A stretch of 64,000 nt of DNA from Cycas panzhihuaensis (Eukaryota > Cycadophyta). Location: positions 245,527,741-245,591,740 of the forward strand of contig CM041465.1 of the NCBI GenBank assembly GCA_023213395.1, given 5' to 3'. Every line of letters starts with the position of its first letter. Position 1 is the first letter of the stretch. The notes under the pieces are model-generated. The model was not told the DNA's origin and ran no database searches. It was given only the letters and a program-made list of their open reading frames with translations. Both the position numbers and the translations under genes were made by a program. Of the stretch, positions 35,801 through 46,571 are shown piece by piece.

Positions 35801-36053
35801 AGGGTCACCCCACCAGGATACATTGCGACAATCAAAGTGTGCTCAAGTTAGCTAAGAATCCAGTCTTTCATGCGCGGACAAAACACATCGAGGTTCACCA
35901 TCACTTCATCAGAGAGCATGTGCAGAATGGTGAGGTCAACCTCCATACAGACCTACAGAGGAGCAGACAGCAGACATCTTTACCAAGACTCTTGGTAGAG
36001 AAAAGTTTGTAAAATTTAGAGATGGTCTTGGTGTCCGACTTAACATTATGTGA
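32812..36053 (+). pseudogene. Copia A pol (PR-INT-RT-RNase H)
   Basis: A single frame from 32812 to 35770 with in-frame stops at 33877-33879, 34561-34563, 35584-35586 and about 35770, then a frameshift near 35950 and the final TGA at 36051. Domains in order: protease WIIDSGASQHMTGS; pre-integrase LWHQRLGHLSLDN; integrase HSDLCGPMS, TNNGGEFTS, HTPQQNGVSKRMNR, then CIFVGY; reverse transcriptase GTWNLVELPKHKQ, VAKGFKQKEGIDYEETFAP, QMDVKSAFLNGDLQEEVY, LYVDDLVITGSD; RNase H SDSDWAGCQDS, SSTEAEYKV, HCDNQSV, RTKHIEVHHHF, and ADIFTKTLGREKF in the last frame. Copia order (INT before RT) is clear. Confidence 0.95.
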
Positions 36054-36060
36054 TGAGGGG
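36051..36060 (+). other. Polypurine tract of copia A
   Basis: TGATGAGGGG directly abuts the 3' LTR at 36061 and overlaps the pol stop codon TGA (36051-36053). Copia B has the same arrangement with GATGAGGGGG. Confidence 0.8.
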
Positions 36061-36613
36061 TGTTAAACCTTATGTTTACATGTTAAGATATTGTACTTTT
36101 ATTTTCATGTAATATGTGTACTTTGTATTTTAGGGGTGACTTATCATTTAAGTGATAAAGTGCACACCCACATTCTTTTTAGTGACACAACGTTGTCACT
36201 AAAGGGTCAAATGGACCCTCGTGTATTTTTGCTCACATGAGAGCCCAAAAGGACACATGTCCAACATGCAAGGTATGTATCTTGGATGCTTGACACTTGT
36301 CAAACATCCAAGGCCTTAGGTCTCTCATCTCACTCTATATAATGAGACCTCTTTTGATTGTCTCATAGTAGAGTTGGAGCTATATTGGTATGTCGTCAGT
36401 TTGCTAATCAAACTGTTCATTCTTTGGAGGTTGGAGCAATTCCAACTCCACATATTGGGTATCATTTTATCTTGCTCCTTCATTTATGCTTTGTCTCTTT
36501 GCTTTCTCTTTATCTTGAGATTATTATACTTGTTAGTATTTATGCTCCTAGAACTAGAGTGATCCTAGTTTCTAGATCTTGGGACTGTTGAGGCCATTTA
36601 GTCTCTTTTCACA
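36061..36613 (+). repeat. 3' LTR of copia A
   Basis: 553 bp, TGTTAAACC...TTTTCACA, followed by the GTAAGT target duplication. Differs from the 5' LTR at about 24 positions (by eye). TATA CTATATAA at about 36335-36342. Its U3 palindrome has one substitution (GATGCTTGACA). Confidence 0.95.
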
Positions 36614-38130
36614 GTAAGTAACATGCACTTTTGATTGAATGCGAATAACAGAAAGTGATAACTAACAAAAATGACTATAGTCTCACATATTTGAAGACTC
36701 ATAAGTGTGACCCTTTCCTTCGTTAGGCCTCTAAAAAACACACACACATAGCCAAACAAGAAATGTAGTGTGCAATACAGAATGCAAATCGAAAAAGGAT
36801 CCTTTTTATCCCCCCCTCCCCGCGTGACTTTTTTTTTTTCTTTTTCTTTTTTCTTTTCCTTTTAGAAACATAAATCAAATCCTGTAAACAAGGGCATAAA
36901 CATATCATGTAAACTGTGCTCAAATAAGTAATCAAGTCAAACAATCGTACTGCTTTTGTTTTATGGAAATAAACTACAATGCCAAAAAGAACATTTCTCT
37001 CTTCTTTTTTTGTGTGTGTGCAGCTAAAATACCAAAAAAAAATACTACCTTTGAGTGGGACTCACGAGAACTACATGGAACCAAACAACAATCAAAAGCT
37101 GTTGCAGTCTGAAGGGGCCGATCGAGCATAAATGCTCACCACCCTTACGTGATCTACGTGTCTAACCTAAGGATTTCCCGAGGCTATTGACCTGTTCTAA
37201 ATCGCCTGACTACTAATCAACTTAGAATGACGGGCTCAATTTATGAGATCGAGGAAAGGACAACCCAGAGCTAGAGGCCTGAAGGAAGCAGGACCATATG
37301 ATAAATCCGCTTGTGGATAAGTCGGTGGGGACTCATCAATACTGACGATGATCCTTGCATGAATGCAATAGTGGTTTTGTCGTGCTCGCATTTGATTTCA
37401 ACGAGACTCAAGCTCCCAAGAGGTGAAGAAGACGAGGACACTACTTTTAACGGGAGAGATGAAGTTCACTCGACTGACCACGCGTCTCGCGTGTTAGGAC
37501 ATGGTGAGGTTAGACATCTTTCAATGGCCCCTTCGGAACATGGATATGGAGTACTCAATGCACCTAGAGGCACAAGACTAGGTGTCTCATTTGGTGATGA
37601 GATTTAAATAAAAAGACATCAAACCCCTGCCCCCCGTCGCCGCCCCCCCCCTGGCTGGTACAAGAATGAACCGTAGTTCCTAAAAAGAGACTAGAGAAGA
37701 AAACAATTTTTGATTGAATGCAAACAAAAGAAAGTCCTAACTAGCAATAACGATTATAGCCCCATGGATTTGAGGATTCGCAACAGGTGCGCCCCTCTCC
37801 TTCGTTAGGCCTCTAAAAACACAAACACACATCACCAAACAAGGAATGCAATGCAGAGTGCAAACTGAAAAATAATACTTTTTATCCTTTTCTTTCTCCC
37901 TTTTCTTTTAGCTTTTCATTTTAAGAATAGATATCAAATCCTACAAGCAAGGTCGGAAGGCTATCACGCAAATTGTGTTCAAATAGGCAATCAAGCCAAA
38001 CAATCCTACCCTTCTCATTTTTTACGACAAAGCCAAAGAAAACATTTTTCTCTCTTTATTTTTTTTGTGATTAAAATACAGAAAAAAGACTAGTTTTGAG
38101 GGGGGCTCACGAAGAATACCTAGTTATCCA
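36614..38130 (-). repeat. Gypsy LTR units (iii, part 2) and (iv), right arm
   Basis: 36614-37080 continues unit (iii) from 28918, and 37080-38130 is a further unit starting CCAAACAACAATCAAAAGC. Unit (iv) includes a GC-rich run CCCCCGTCGCCGCCCCCCCC (37632-37651), C-rich insertions being absent from the sister units. Homopolymer T runs (36831-36860, 38142-38156) fit poly-pyrimidine stretches seen in the left arm. The 36723-36944 and 37311-37607 frames are repeat sequence. Confidence 0.7.
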
Positions 38131-39848
38131 CGTAAAATCACATATTTTTTTTTTTTTGAACAACTCACCGCATGCCAAATTGCCATACAAGCTTCGAGCC
38201 AAGTTAGTTGAGCATGCAATTTTTGGAAAAACAGATTTCTAATAAAACTTTTGTAGTATTTCTGCTTGTTGGACCACGTTATGACAAAAAAAAGTTTCTA
38301 AACTCAAATGTTATAAAAACCACAAAAAACGAAGTCTATACGTATATAATTGGATTGTGGCAAAAATTCGGCTGCGTTCCAACTATGCAACATGCCCTTG
38401 ATTTTTTGGTGGGAAGGTAGAGGAGAAGGAGAGAAAGGAAAAGGAGCGGAATGAGATCCCAAATCGCTTCAAATGTTCCAAATCTTGTAATCAAACTATG
38501 GGCCTTCCACGTGCAATACAACTAAGAGCATACATCGATATCCACAATATGGAAAATATACTAAAATCTTAATAAAAGGACACTACCAACATGCAAACCT
38601 TATGACTTGGTGAGATAAAGGAAGGGGGGTCTCATAAATGACAGAAAATTCCCTTCATGTGATGGTTTGCTAGGTAATACTTGGCCACTTCCCCCCTGCA
38701 AAGCTACTTGACACATGGACAAGGAAAAAACAAGAATAACAGAAATAAAAGACTAGCAACAAAGTGATAATAACGATGAAAAACGAGGCAAGTAAAGTAA
38801 TGCTCCACTAATTGAAGGAAAAAACAACAAACAAACTTTGAAGCAAACCTATCACAGAGTGATGAGGGGATTGCCTAGTTCCAAGTGGTGAAGATGGTGT
38901 CGATGACAAAGTTTCTCTAGCTAATGGATGCTCTAACATTGCTAGATGATAGTTTCTAAGCCAAGGTAGAAGTGAAGAGGTGTGAATCAATCGTTTTGCT
39001 TGCTTTTGGCCAACTTTTGGCAACTTAACGACAGTATGATGACAATTTTCTTGACCTCCCTCCACATGGAAAAGGAGGGGGTTCTTATAGATGACGATGA
39101 GGGGCTTAGCCCATGGTTTCAAGCCTATAGAGTGAGATGAAACCATGGGCCCAATTCCATGGGCAATTGCCATTCCAATTCCATGTGAGCCATGGTTTTT
39201 GGATGGGGCATGGCCCATGGTTTTGATAAAATCAATGGGCCATCCTTGAGATTGGGCCAACAATAAATGGAGAAACATTTGGGGGCCATAAATGTGCAAG
39301 CAAACGCGAGCCCAAAAAAATTGCATCTTGAAAAATTGGTATCACGAAGTTTGTCCCGATACCATGAAGAATTTTTGTGGCATCGTGAATTATTGGTAAA
39401 CACTAATTTGCCGGGCATAAAACAGAGCGGAAGAGTCACTGGGCAACATGGGATTCAAGAAAGGGAGTCAAATAGTCCAAAAAGAGAGAGACAAAGAGAA
39501 CTATGAAAAAAATAGGGCAATATGGATGAAAAACGAAGTCAACGAAGCAAAATTGGATGGAGAAAGACACAAACAAAGCAACAAAGGAACAGATAGAGCC
39601 TTGCAAAGGTGCTAAGCAGCCTTTCCTAACCTAGTAAACTCAAAGGGATGACCGAATAGCCATCAACAAACTCATCATCAACAAAGGGGAAATTAGCTGA
39701 TCAAGAAAATCAACAGGCAAACTTAGGCATACGATCACGAACAATTAATCCAAGTCATAAAAAACCTATGCAAAATAGAGAGGTGAGTACGTACCTTCAC
39801 TTTACCTGTTGCCATTGTGTACACATCATTCTCATATTGTGAGAAACA
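38131..39848 (-). repeat. Gypsy LTR 5' part, right palindrome arm
   Basis: Minus-strand counterpart of 12174-13930. It starts at 39848 with TGTTTCTCACA, has a TATA-like CTATAAG (about 39084-39090), the CCATGG-rich U3 cluster (39110-39225), and the CCTTTTCCATGTGGAGGG block after the TATA box. No polypurine tract precedes 39848 on the minus strand, so it is a solo or 5' LTR rather than a 3' LTR. The 38808-39326 and 39125-39439 frames read the repeat and are not genes. Confidence 0.75.
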
Positions 39849-40249
39849 ATAACTTAATGTTATAAAGTGCAAATGTAAATTAAAGTTTGTTATTAGGTCG
39901 CGTAATTCACACTAATAACACCTTTACTCTCATGCTACTATTTTTAGTAAGTTGTTAGCTCTAACTATCGGACTGATTTGAACCCTTGGATCAAATTAAT
40001 TGCAAGTGTCAGTTTGTATATTTAAGCATGGGCATTGTACCCTCATATAAATGAAAAAGAGTGATGAGGAAATGGGAGATGCACTTGAGAATTTCAATGT
40101 GTGAGTTTTATTAATGAAGAGATTATTTTTTGGGCTTGAATTGAATTTTTGCTCCTCCATTTTCTTGTGTTAGTAATTATGCATGTGTGCTCTTGAATGA
40201 TTAATTTTCTGTGTTTGTTGATCCTGGTTGAGAGTATAGTTAATCTTTC
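39849..40249. other. Flank of the palindrome, no gene
   Basis: AT-rich, with a TATA-like CATATAAATG (about 40043-40052) and a Kozak-free run to the gypsy frame at 40262. No domain. It could be an LTR or 5' internal part of element G1 with gag missing, but no PBS or second copy is seen. Confidence 0.35.
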
Positions 40250-41489
40250 CTCCTTTCAATAATGAATATTGGTCACCATGATGTTATTTTGGGGCAAAAG
40301 TTGTTACATGCTTGTGATCTTCAAATTAGTTTTCTGACACACATTGTGAAGTTTCAACTTGATGGCTGTCAACACTTCTTAGTTGGCAATAAAGGGTTGC
40401 AAATTATTCCCATGGTGCCATCCATCCAACTAAAGAGGATGTTTCAACAATGTGACAACACATGTTATGCAATCCTTGTCAAAGAACCCAATCAAACATT
40501 TCTTCTAGTAAAATTGGCTATGGTATGCATAACTTCTTAAGTTAGTGTGCTAATATATTCCTTGAAGATTTACCTTGTAGTTTGCTTGTTGATAGAGATG
40601 CCGATTATGCTATTGAGCTAGAATTGGGAACTAAACTGACTTTTAGAATCTCATATTGGCTTAGTTTTTTTGAACAAAAGGAAGTTAATAAACAAATCAT
40701 ACAATTGTTAGAGAAGGGATTCATTTGCCCTAGTAAGTCACCATTTGGAGTCCCAATTTTCTTTCTTAGTAAAGAAGAAAGATTGGCCCATGAGAATGGT
40801 TCTAGATTGTAGATCCCTAAATAAAGCCACTATAAGGGATAAACATTTAACGCCTCAAATTGATGATCTTTTGGATCAGATCAAAGGTGCAACAACATTA
40901 TCAAAAATTGATTTAAGAAGCGGCTATCATCAAATATGGATTAAGTCTTCAAGTGTAGAGAAGATTGCTTTTACCGTAAAATATGGGCATTATGAATATT
41001 TGGTCATGCCATTTGGATTGACCAATGATCTTGGTACATTCATGAAATTGATGAATGGGATACTCCATCTTTATTTAGATAAATTGGTTGTTGTTTCCAT
41101 TGACGACATATTTTTAGTAAAATATCAAGAACACTATGAACATTTGAGAGAGGCATTGTACATATTAAGGGGGCATAAATTATATCCAAATTTATCAAAG
41201 TGTGATTTCTTTTAGGAGGAAGTAGAATATTTGGGTCACATTGTCTCAAAAGATTAAGTGGTGCTAGATCCAAAGAAAATCCAAGCAATAAAGGCATGGC
41301 CAATTCCTAGGGATGTGCATGAATTGCAAAGCTCCCTTTGTGTTGATATTTTTTACAAGAAGTTTGTTCAAGGTTATTCTCGATCGATAGCTCCTGTTAC
41401 CAAATTGTCGAAAAAGTATTGTAAATAAGTTTGGTCGGATGCTTATCAATTGAGTTTTTATTTGTTAATGGAAAAAGTAACAACTACCT
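40250..41489 (+). pseudogene. Ty3/gypsy element G1: protease tail and reverse transcriptase
   Basis: The 40262-40540 frame reads NIGHHDVILGQKLLHACDLQISF, the end of the protease and linker (usually YDVILGMDWL). RT follows across two frames: LEKGFICPSKSPFGVPIFF, then VLDCRSLNKATIRDKHLTPQIDDLLDQI, STLSKIDLRSGYHQIWIK-like, YLVMPFGLTND and SIDDIFLV (active site VSIDDI, usually VYIDDIL), LSKCDFF, VEYLGHIVS. Stops and substitutions mean it is dead. It is cut by element G2 at 41489; the same reading frame resumes at 46798 when G2 and one target duplication are removed. Confidence 0.85.
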
Positions 41490-41714
41490 TGATACAACCC
41501 TTGAAAGGCAGTACGATAGCACACACCAAATTGCAAAGATAATTGGAAAAATTCAAATAAGTGCATTGATAGAAATATGATTATTGTTTTTATAATATTG
41601 TATTTATATTGGCCTACAGGCTTCTACCAATGAACACGGCTTTTTCCTGCTTAAAAGCTAATTCAAAATCCTAATTTACTTAGTTAGCACCAATAATAGT
41701 GCGGGTCCATAACA
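41490..41714 (-). repeat. 3' LTR of G2
   Basis: Minus strand starts TGTTATGGACCC at 41714 and ends TGTATCA at 41490. Preceded (41715-41730 on plus) by a polypurine tract, so this is the 3' LTR. Homologous to 46572-46792 with frequent substitutions. Confidence 0.85.
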
Positions 41715-41730
41715 AGCCCTTCCCCTTAAG
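41715..41730 (-). other. Polypurine tract of G2
   Basis: CTTAAGGGGAAGGGCT on the minus strand, directly upstream of the 3' LTR start TGTTATGG. It would prime plus-strand DNA synthesis. Confidence 0.8.
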
Positions 41731-41764
41731 ATGGTTTGCCCCTAAAACTTTAGGGTTGCAACTT

Positions 41765-41890
41765 TGGAAACTCTTCGAGTATTATTGTTGGTTCCCATGT
41801 AACATCATGTATTGGCAATTGCTTCCATTTGATGAGATACTTTTGGAAAGTTTTAGTTTGCAACTGTTTGTCCCAGGATCGTAATATTGC
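41765..41890 (-). pseudogene. Chromodomain at the C-terminus of G2 integrase
   Basis: Minus-strand frame reads AILRSWDKQLQTKTFQKYLI, then KWKQLPIHDVTWEPT and IILEEFPK. The K..YLIKWK.LP...TWE spacing is the chromodomain core of chromoviral integrases; they read histone marks and bias insertion to heterochromatin. It sits at the end of pol, just before the polypurine tract, as expected. The domain is well preserved compared with the rest of G2. Confidence 0.8.
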
Positions 41891-42479
41891 CTTCGTAATG
41901 ATGATTGGATTCCCCTCCTCATTTAGGAGAGGAATCTTGATCTATGCTTGAGCGAGTTCCCTTATCTTTTTCTTTAGACATGAAATGTGGAAAACGTCAT
42001 GTATTTGAAAGGATTTAGGAAGTTCCAAGGCATAAGTAACATTGCCAACTTTTCATTTTACCAAATGGGGTCTATAGTATTTAGGGCTCAACTTCTCCCT
42101 TTGTGTCCCTTTGAGTGACACTTGTTTATATGGCTGTAGGCGAGCATAAACCTAGTCTCCTTTTGTAAATTCTTGTTATGTGCAATGCTTGTCAACTTAT
42201 TGTTTCATCTAATTTTGAGCTCCTGCCAAATGCTCCTTAAAAATTTTTAATGGTGTTCTAAGCATACTATAAATAATCACCTATTATTGGAACACAAATA
42301 TCTTTGACTATCCACTCTTTTGGTTGTATAGGGGCATAACCATATAGGGCTTTAAAATCTGACATCTAGATGGTTGTGTGGAATGTTGAGCTATTTAACC
42401 CAAGTGTTCTACTTATCTATCACATAATTTCTCAAGTATCCTTGTAAACACTTGTTCACTGCCTTCATTTGTTCATTAA

Positions 42480-43260
42480 TATGTAGATGGTAACTAGTGT
42501 TCATAGTTAGTGTGGTTCCAACCAATTTAAATAACTCTTACCAAAAATAACTCAGGAACTTCAGGTCATTGTCGCTTACGATGGCATGTGGAAAACCATG
42601 TAGTCGATGAAGTTCTTTCATAAACACCTGAACTATTTGGGGGGCCTCATATGTCGATTGAATGGCCATAAAATCAATAGATTTGGATAGGTGGTCAACC
42701 CCTACATAGATTGCTTCCTTACCCTCTAATTTTGGCAAGCTATTTATTAAATCCATGCTAATGATTTCCTACTTCCGTTGGGGAATAGGTAAATGTTATG
42801 GCAACCTAGGTGATGTTATGCATTCATATTTATTAATTTGACATACCTGGCATTTGGCCACGAATCTTTGTACCTCTTTTTTCATACCCTTCTAGAAAAG
42901 TGATTGCTTAACTTGTAGGTATGTTTTGAAAAATCCTGTGTGACCAACCATTGGAATAATGTGCCCTTCTTCCATAATTTTATTATGGAACTTAGAATCA
43001 AGACACAAGAAGATTCTTCCCTAATAATATATAACATCTTTATTCCTTTCAAACTTGTCCCATTTGCTTTATTGAATCTTTGCAAGAAGCTATTGGACTT
43101 TTTGCATTCTTACCATATTTTGCTTGGATGCTTTTTATCCAACTTGGGAACACCATGGATATCGTGCAAATTTAGAGCTGTTGCTCCTTCTGAGACAGGG
43201 CATTCGCAAGTCAAATGTTTCGAAGTCAAATGTTTGTAGTTTATTGATCCACTTTTGTTG
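42480..43260 (-). pseudogene. G2 integrase zinc finger and catalytic core
   Basis: About 43010-42830 reads HHTITGHVGFFKTYL-like and EVQRFVAKCQVCQINKYECI (HHCC zinc finger end, CxxC). The core frame 42756-42538 gives SLPKLEGKEAIYVGVDHLSKS with the first Asp and FPHAIVSDNDLKFLSYFW with the second; the Glu-bearing block continues after a stop (NEQMKAVNKCLQGYLRNYV). In-frame stops make it inactive. Confidence 0.8.
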
Positions 43261-43347
43261 TTTTGGGGATAGTTCCTTTTGTTTCAGGATATACTGCAAA
43301 CTATAATGGGCTATCTTGGTTAAGAATCCATATCCTAGAAGGTACTG

Positions 43348-44330
43348 TCACCATTTTTGCAAGGTATTTACTATAGTTAGAATCTCTTTGTCGTAAGTGG
43401 ATTTGAGTTGTTCTCGATTATTTAATTTTCTAGTTTTAAAAGTAATCAATCTCCCATCTTGCATCAACATTGTTCCTACCCCTATACTTGATGCCTCACA
43501 TTTGATGGTGAATGGTTTGGAGAAGTCAGGTGATGTTAATACAGGAACTGAGGTCATAATTTCCTTCAATCTTTGAAAGCATTTCTTAGCCTATTCATCC
43601 CATTGAAATGCACTCTTCTTGAGTAGGTTTGTCAGTATCAAAGTTTTTTGGGCATACTACTTGATAAACTATCTGTAATACCCCGTCAATCCCAAAAATC
43701 CTCTCAATTGGATGTTATTTCTTGGGCTAGGCCAGTCCTAAATGGTCTTAGTTTTATAGTGGTCAATCTTGACCCCTTCATGAGTTATGGCTTGGCCCAA
43801 ATACTCAATTTCCTCTTTGTTAAATGTACACTTGGAGCACTTGGCAAAAAGTGTGTTTGCCTAGAGAGTATTGAGGATTTTGTCGACATGGGCAACGTGA
43901 CTCTTTTGACATTTGTTGTGAATCAAAATGTCATTAAAGAAAACTAATACAAACTTTTTTAAAAATGGAGCTAATACCTAGTTCAACTATGCTTGAAAGG
44001 TGGTAGGGGCGCTGGTGAGTCCAAATAGCATCACCTTAAATTCATAGTGGACATGGTAGGTACTAAATGTTGTCTTAGGGTATCTTCCTCTCTTATCCCC
44101 ATAAGGTGATAGTCAAATCTCAAGTCGATCATAGTAAACCCTTGAACCCCATGTAGCTTGTTGAGAAGCTCATCTATTTGAGGAATGAGTAATTGATTCT
44201 TAATTGTAGCTTTTTGTAGGGCCCATTAGTCTATGCACTTTCAAAATGACTCATCTTTCTTCCTTACTAACACGATTGGAACTGTGCCCTTTTGTTTATA
44301 TCTTATGAACTTTTCGTCCAAATTGGTTTT
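43348..44330 (-). pseudogene. G2 reverse transcriptase and RNase H
   Basis: RT pieces from about 44300 down, in shifting frames: CIDYRALNKATIKNQLLIPQ, IDELLNKLHGVQGFTMIDLR, then residual MTF-like YYDD-region and the thumb. RNase H begins in the 43569-43348 frame: SPDFSKPFTIKCEASSIGVG, MLMQDGRLITF, KLNNREQLKSTYDKEILTIV (the catalytic first Asp is replaced, C-E-A). Heavily broken. Confidence 0.75.
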
Positions 44331-44860
44331 AGATGTTTCGATTTTCTTTAATCATTATCTTTCTAGGATCACATCGTAGCCACTGATATCTGCCATGTAG
44401 AAGCCCTTAATGATGACTTCATCTCCAACATTAAGCTTGAGCTTCTCTACCACCGCTTGGCCTACAATGAATTGCCTTCCTCCCACTTGAATTTAAAACC
44501 TTGAGATTTGTGTTGGGAAGAGTTTTAGATGTTTCGTTGCATACTTGTCTATAAAATTGTTGGTACTAAAATCGACCAAGATTGTAATTGGCTATTTCTT
44601 AATGAAGCCACGTAGCTTGGGTATGTCTTGTCGCATGATTTTATTCATGGTCAAAAGAGGCATGTATGGCATAGCCTCCTTTAAGGTTGGTGTCTCTTTG
44701 GTTGTGAAGTTTGGCTTTGAGTCGTCTTCCCCCTCATATAGACTGCCCTCGATTGGCTCTAACTCAATGGTAAAAATTTGATTTTGTGCACTTCTGTGTT
44801 GTGGGCCCCATTGCTCGATGCATCTAAAACAAAGGCCCTTCTTTCATAAGTCATCCTGTT
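44331..44860 (-). pseudogene. G2 zinc knuckle and protease
   Basis: A zinc-knuckle-like GLCFRCIEQWGPQHR is read near 44845-44790 (final Cys is Ser). The protease part reads ILVDFSTNNFIDKYATKHLKL near 44570-44510, a form of the DSGSTHNFI active-site segment with DFS substituted for DSG, and IIKGFYMADISGYDVI near 44400. Frameshifts separate the pieces. Confidence 0.65.
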
Positions 44861-45029
44861 CTATATTGGACCTTTATAGTGTGGGTCTTATTGATTTGGA
44901 CTAATTAAAAACTTGTTTGAGATTATAGGTTTCTTTTCTGCCAAGATTGGTGTATTTGTTTGAGCAAATGGAGGAACATAAATTTCAGACTTGGCTTTGT
45001 TTATGGATTTAATTTTATCCTCATATGTG

Positions 45030-46500
45030 AGAGCCAACTACGTTGCCTTTTTGAGGGTTGGTGGATCCCATGTCAAGACATCAACTTGAATCTCCATTGT
45101 TAAGCCATCAATATATAATTGGACCAATTTGTTTGTGGGGATATCCTTTACTACATATGACAATTTGGTGAACGTAGTATTGTAGTCTTTGTCTACTTGA
45201 GCTTCTGAAGCTTTCAACAATAATCACAATTCACGACAATGTTGAACCATTACAGAAATACTGTTACAAATACGTCCCATGATGGCGGTTGGGATTGGTA
45301 CGTGGTTCATTCCAAGCTTGGCCATTGTTCACATGCTAGGTTGTCCAAATATAATGCGGCCATTCGTACTTGCTCTTAGCTGTCCATTTCCTTTAGGTGG
45401 AAATATTGTTCCATCCATTAAATTCAAACGTTTAGTTTGCATGATTTCTATTTCAACTTGAGGCATTGGATCATTATTTTCTCAAACTTTTTCCTTTTTT
45501 GCAAGTGTATGTCTAGAACCCTACAATGTTTTGCTCTTCAAGGCTAAAATTTTTGAAGTCATCTAGATACTTTTGTCGTGCTTCATTAGGGTGTCCTGCT
45601 TGAAACTGGGTGACGTGCAAATCATGATTGAATGCTTTTCATTGATTTTCGTCTTGGGTCTTCCCACCAGAATTTGCATGCTTGTGACCATCTAATGAGG
45701 GGGGCAACATATTGACCAATTTATTGTGCATGGCGTTGATTGAATCAATTACAACTTGTAATTGGTATCCTGGCGTATGCTGTAGCATGGTAGAATTGTG
45801 AGTGTTTGTTTCATTCATGACTATAATAATTCAACTTAGTACTTGGTCCTCTCTTGCCTCTCTTGTTTAAAATGGATATTCAAGCCTGGTCACCATCAAA
45901 CGTTCCCTTGTTGGAATTTGAGGCCTTACGCTGGCTTTGGAAGGATGTGGTACTAAGTTAAAACCCCCAACTGGTTTAACTCCATATAGAATGGAAAGTT
46001 TATATGTAAAAATGTGGGAAAAGGTTGGAATAATGGTGAAAATGATGGAGAAAATAAGTGTTTATTTAAGGACTTGGCAAGAAAATTTTGAAATTTCAAA
46101 TGAAGAATATTCCATGAAGGAGTATTTTGAAGTTTATTTTGAATATTTGTAAGGTTTGTTTGGGCAATTTTGTTATTAAGCGAGTGGTTTGTGAATTTGT
46201 CAAGGTTTGCGAGCGACATAACAAGGGTGATGACCATTCGTCGAGGATTGCAAGAATGTTGACGGAAGGATGCGACGGTGATGTCAATGCAAGAGTTAGA
46301 GGTAGATATGCAAAAGGAGTGTATTGAGAATTGCAAAATTGTAGAGTGGAGGATGCAAATGACGATGTTAATGTGACACAAATGACATTGGCAATGTGAA
46401 AACCATGGGAAGATATATAGAGGGAAGATGAAGGTAAGTCAAGGGACTTGTTTGCAAATGGCGTAGAGGGGCAACGACAACAACACAGGATGAATGATTG
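45030..46500 (-). pseudogene. G2 gag and leader
   Basis: The 45220-45038 frame reads FTKLSYVVKDIPTNKLVQLYIDGLTMEIQV, a typical chromovirus gag capsid end (F..LS..V.D.P...L...Y..GL...I...V), continuing LTWDPPTLKKATQLALTYEDKI past the frame start. Upstream (46500-45260) open frames 46096-46506 and 45953-46381 are probably leader/N-terminal gag, with no domain. Frames shift repeatedly. Confidence 0.65.
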
Positions 46501-46557
46501 CTTCACTAAGTCCGAGTGGCAAGATAGATTCGCAATGGAAGAGCTTCAAGGTTCTAC

Positions 46558-46569
46558 GCTCTGATACCA
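46558..46569 (-). other. Primer-binding site of G2
   Basis: Plus strand GCTCTGATACCA, i.e. TGGTATCAGAGC on minus, two bases inside the 5' LTR end. Complementary to initiator tRNA-Met. Confidence 0.85.
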
Positions 46570-46571
46570 CT

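Larger units (their letters stand above)
28919..36613 (+). mobile_element. Ty1/copia element A (family 1), nearly complete
   Basis: A 7695-bp element with two 553-bp LTRs (28919-29471 and 36061-36613, TGTTAAACC...TTTTCACA), tRNA-Met primer site (29474-29485), a 2.4-kb leader, gag (31862-32800), pol (32812-36053) and a polypurine tract GATGAGGGG abutting the 3' LTR. A 6-bp direct repeat GTAAGT flanks it (28913-28918 and 36614-36619). The LTRs differ at about 24 positions by eye (about 4%), so it is not very recent. Stops and frameshifts make it non-functional. Confidence 0.95.

Noticed and set aside
25438-38130. Repeated units as a CRISPR or satellite array
   Set aside because: Units are about 1 kb, diverged, without regular spacers, and belong to a gypsy LTR.
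38808-39326. 172-codon minus frame
   Set aside because: Lies wholly within the gypsy LTR; the frame is not maintained in the left-arm copy at about 12700-13280.
12174-39848. A single giant TIR (DNA) transposon with ends TGTTTCTCACA...TGTGAGAAACA
   Set aside because: The flanks (GCAAG and ATAAC) are not duplicated, no transposase is present, and the left end is a gypsy 3' LTR preceded by a polypurine tract.
12174-39848. Palindrome as an assembly artefact
   Set aside because: The arms differ by substitutions and private insertions (copia A, tandem units, different copia truncations), which a mis-assembled duplicate would not show.
45953-46506. Overlapping minus frames as a host gene
   Set aside because: They lie between the G2 primer-binding site and gag; no domain, so leader or gag N-terminus.
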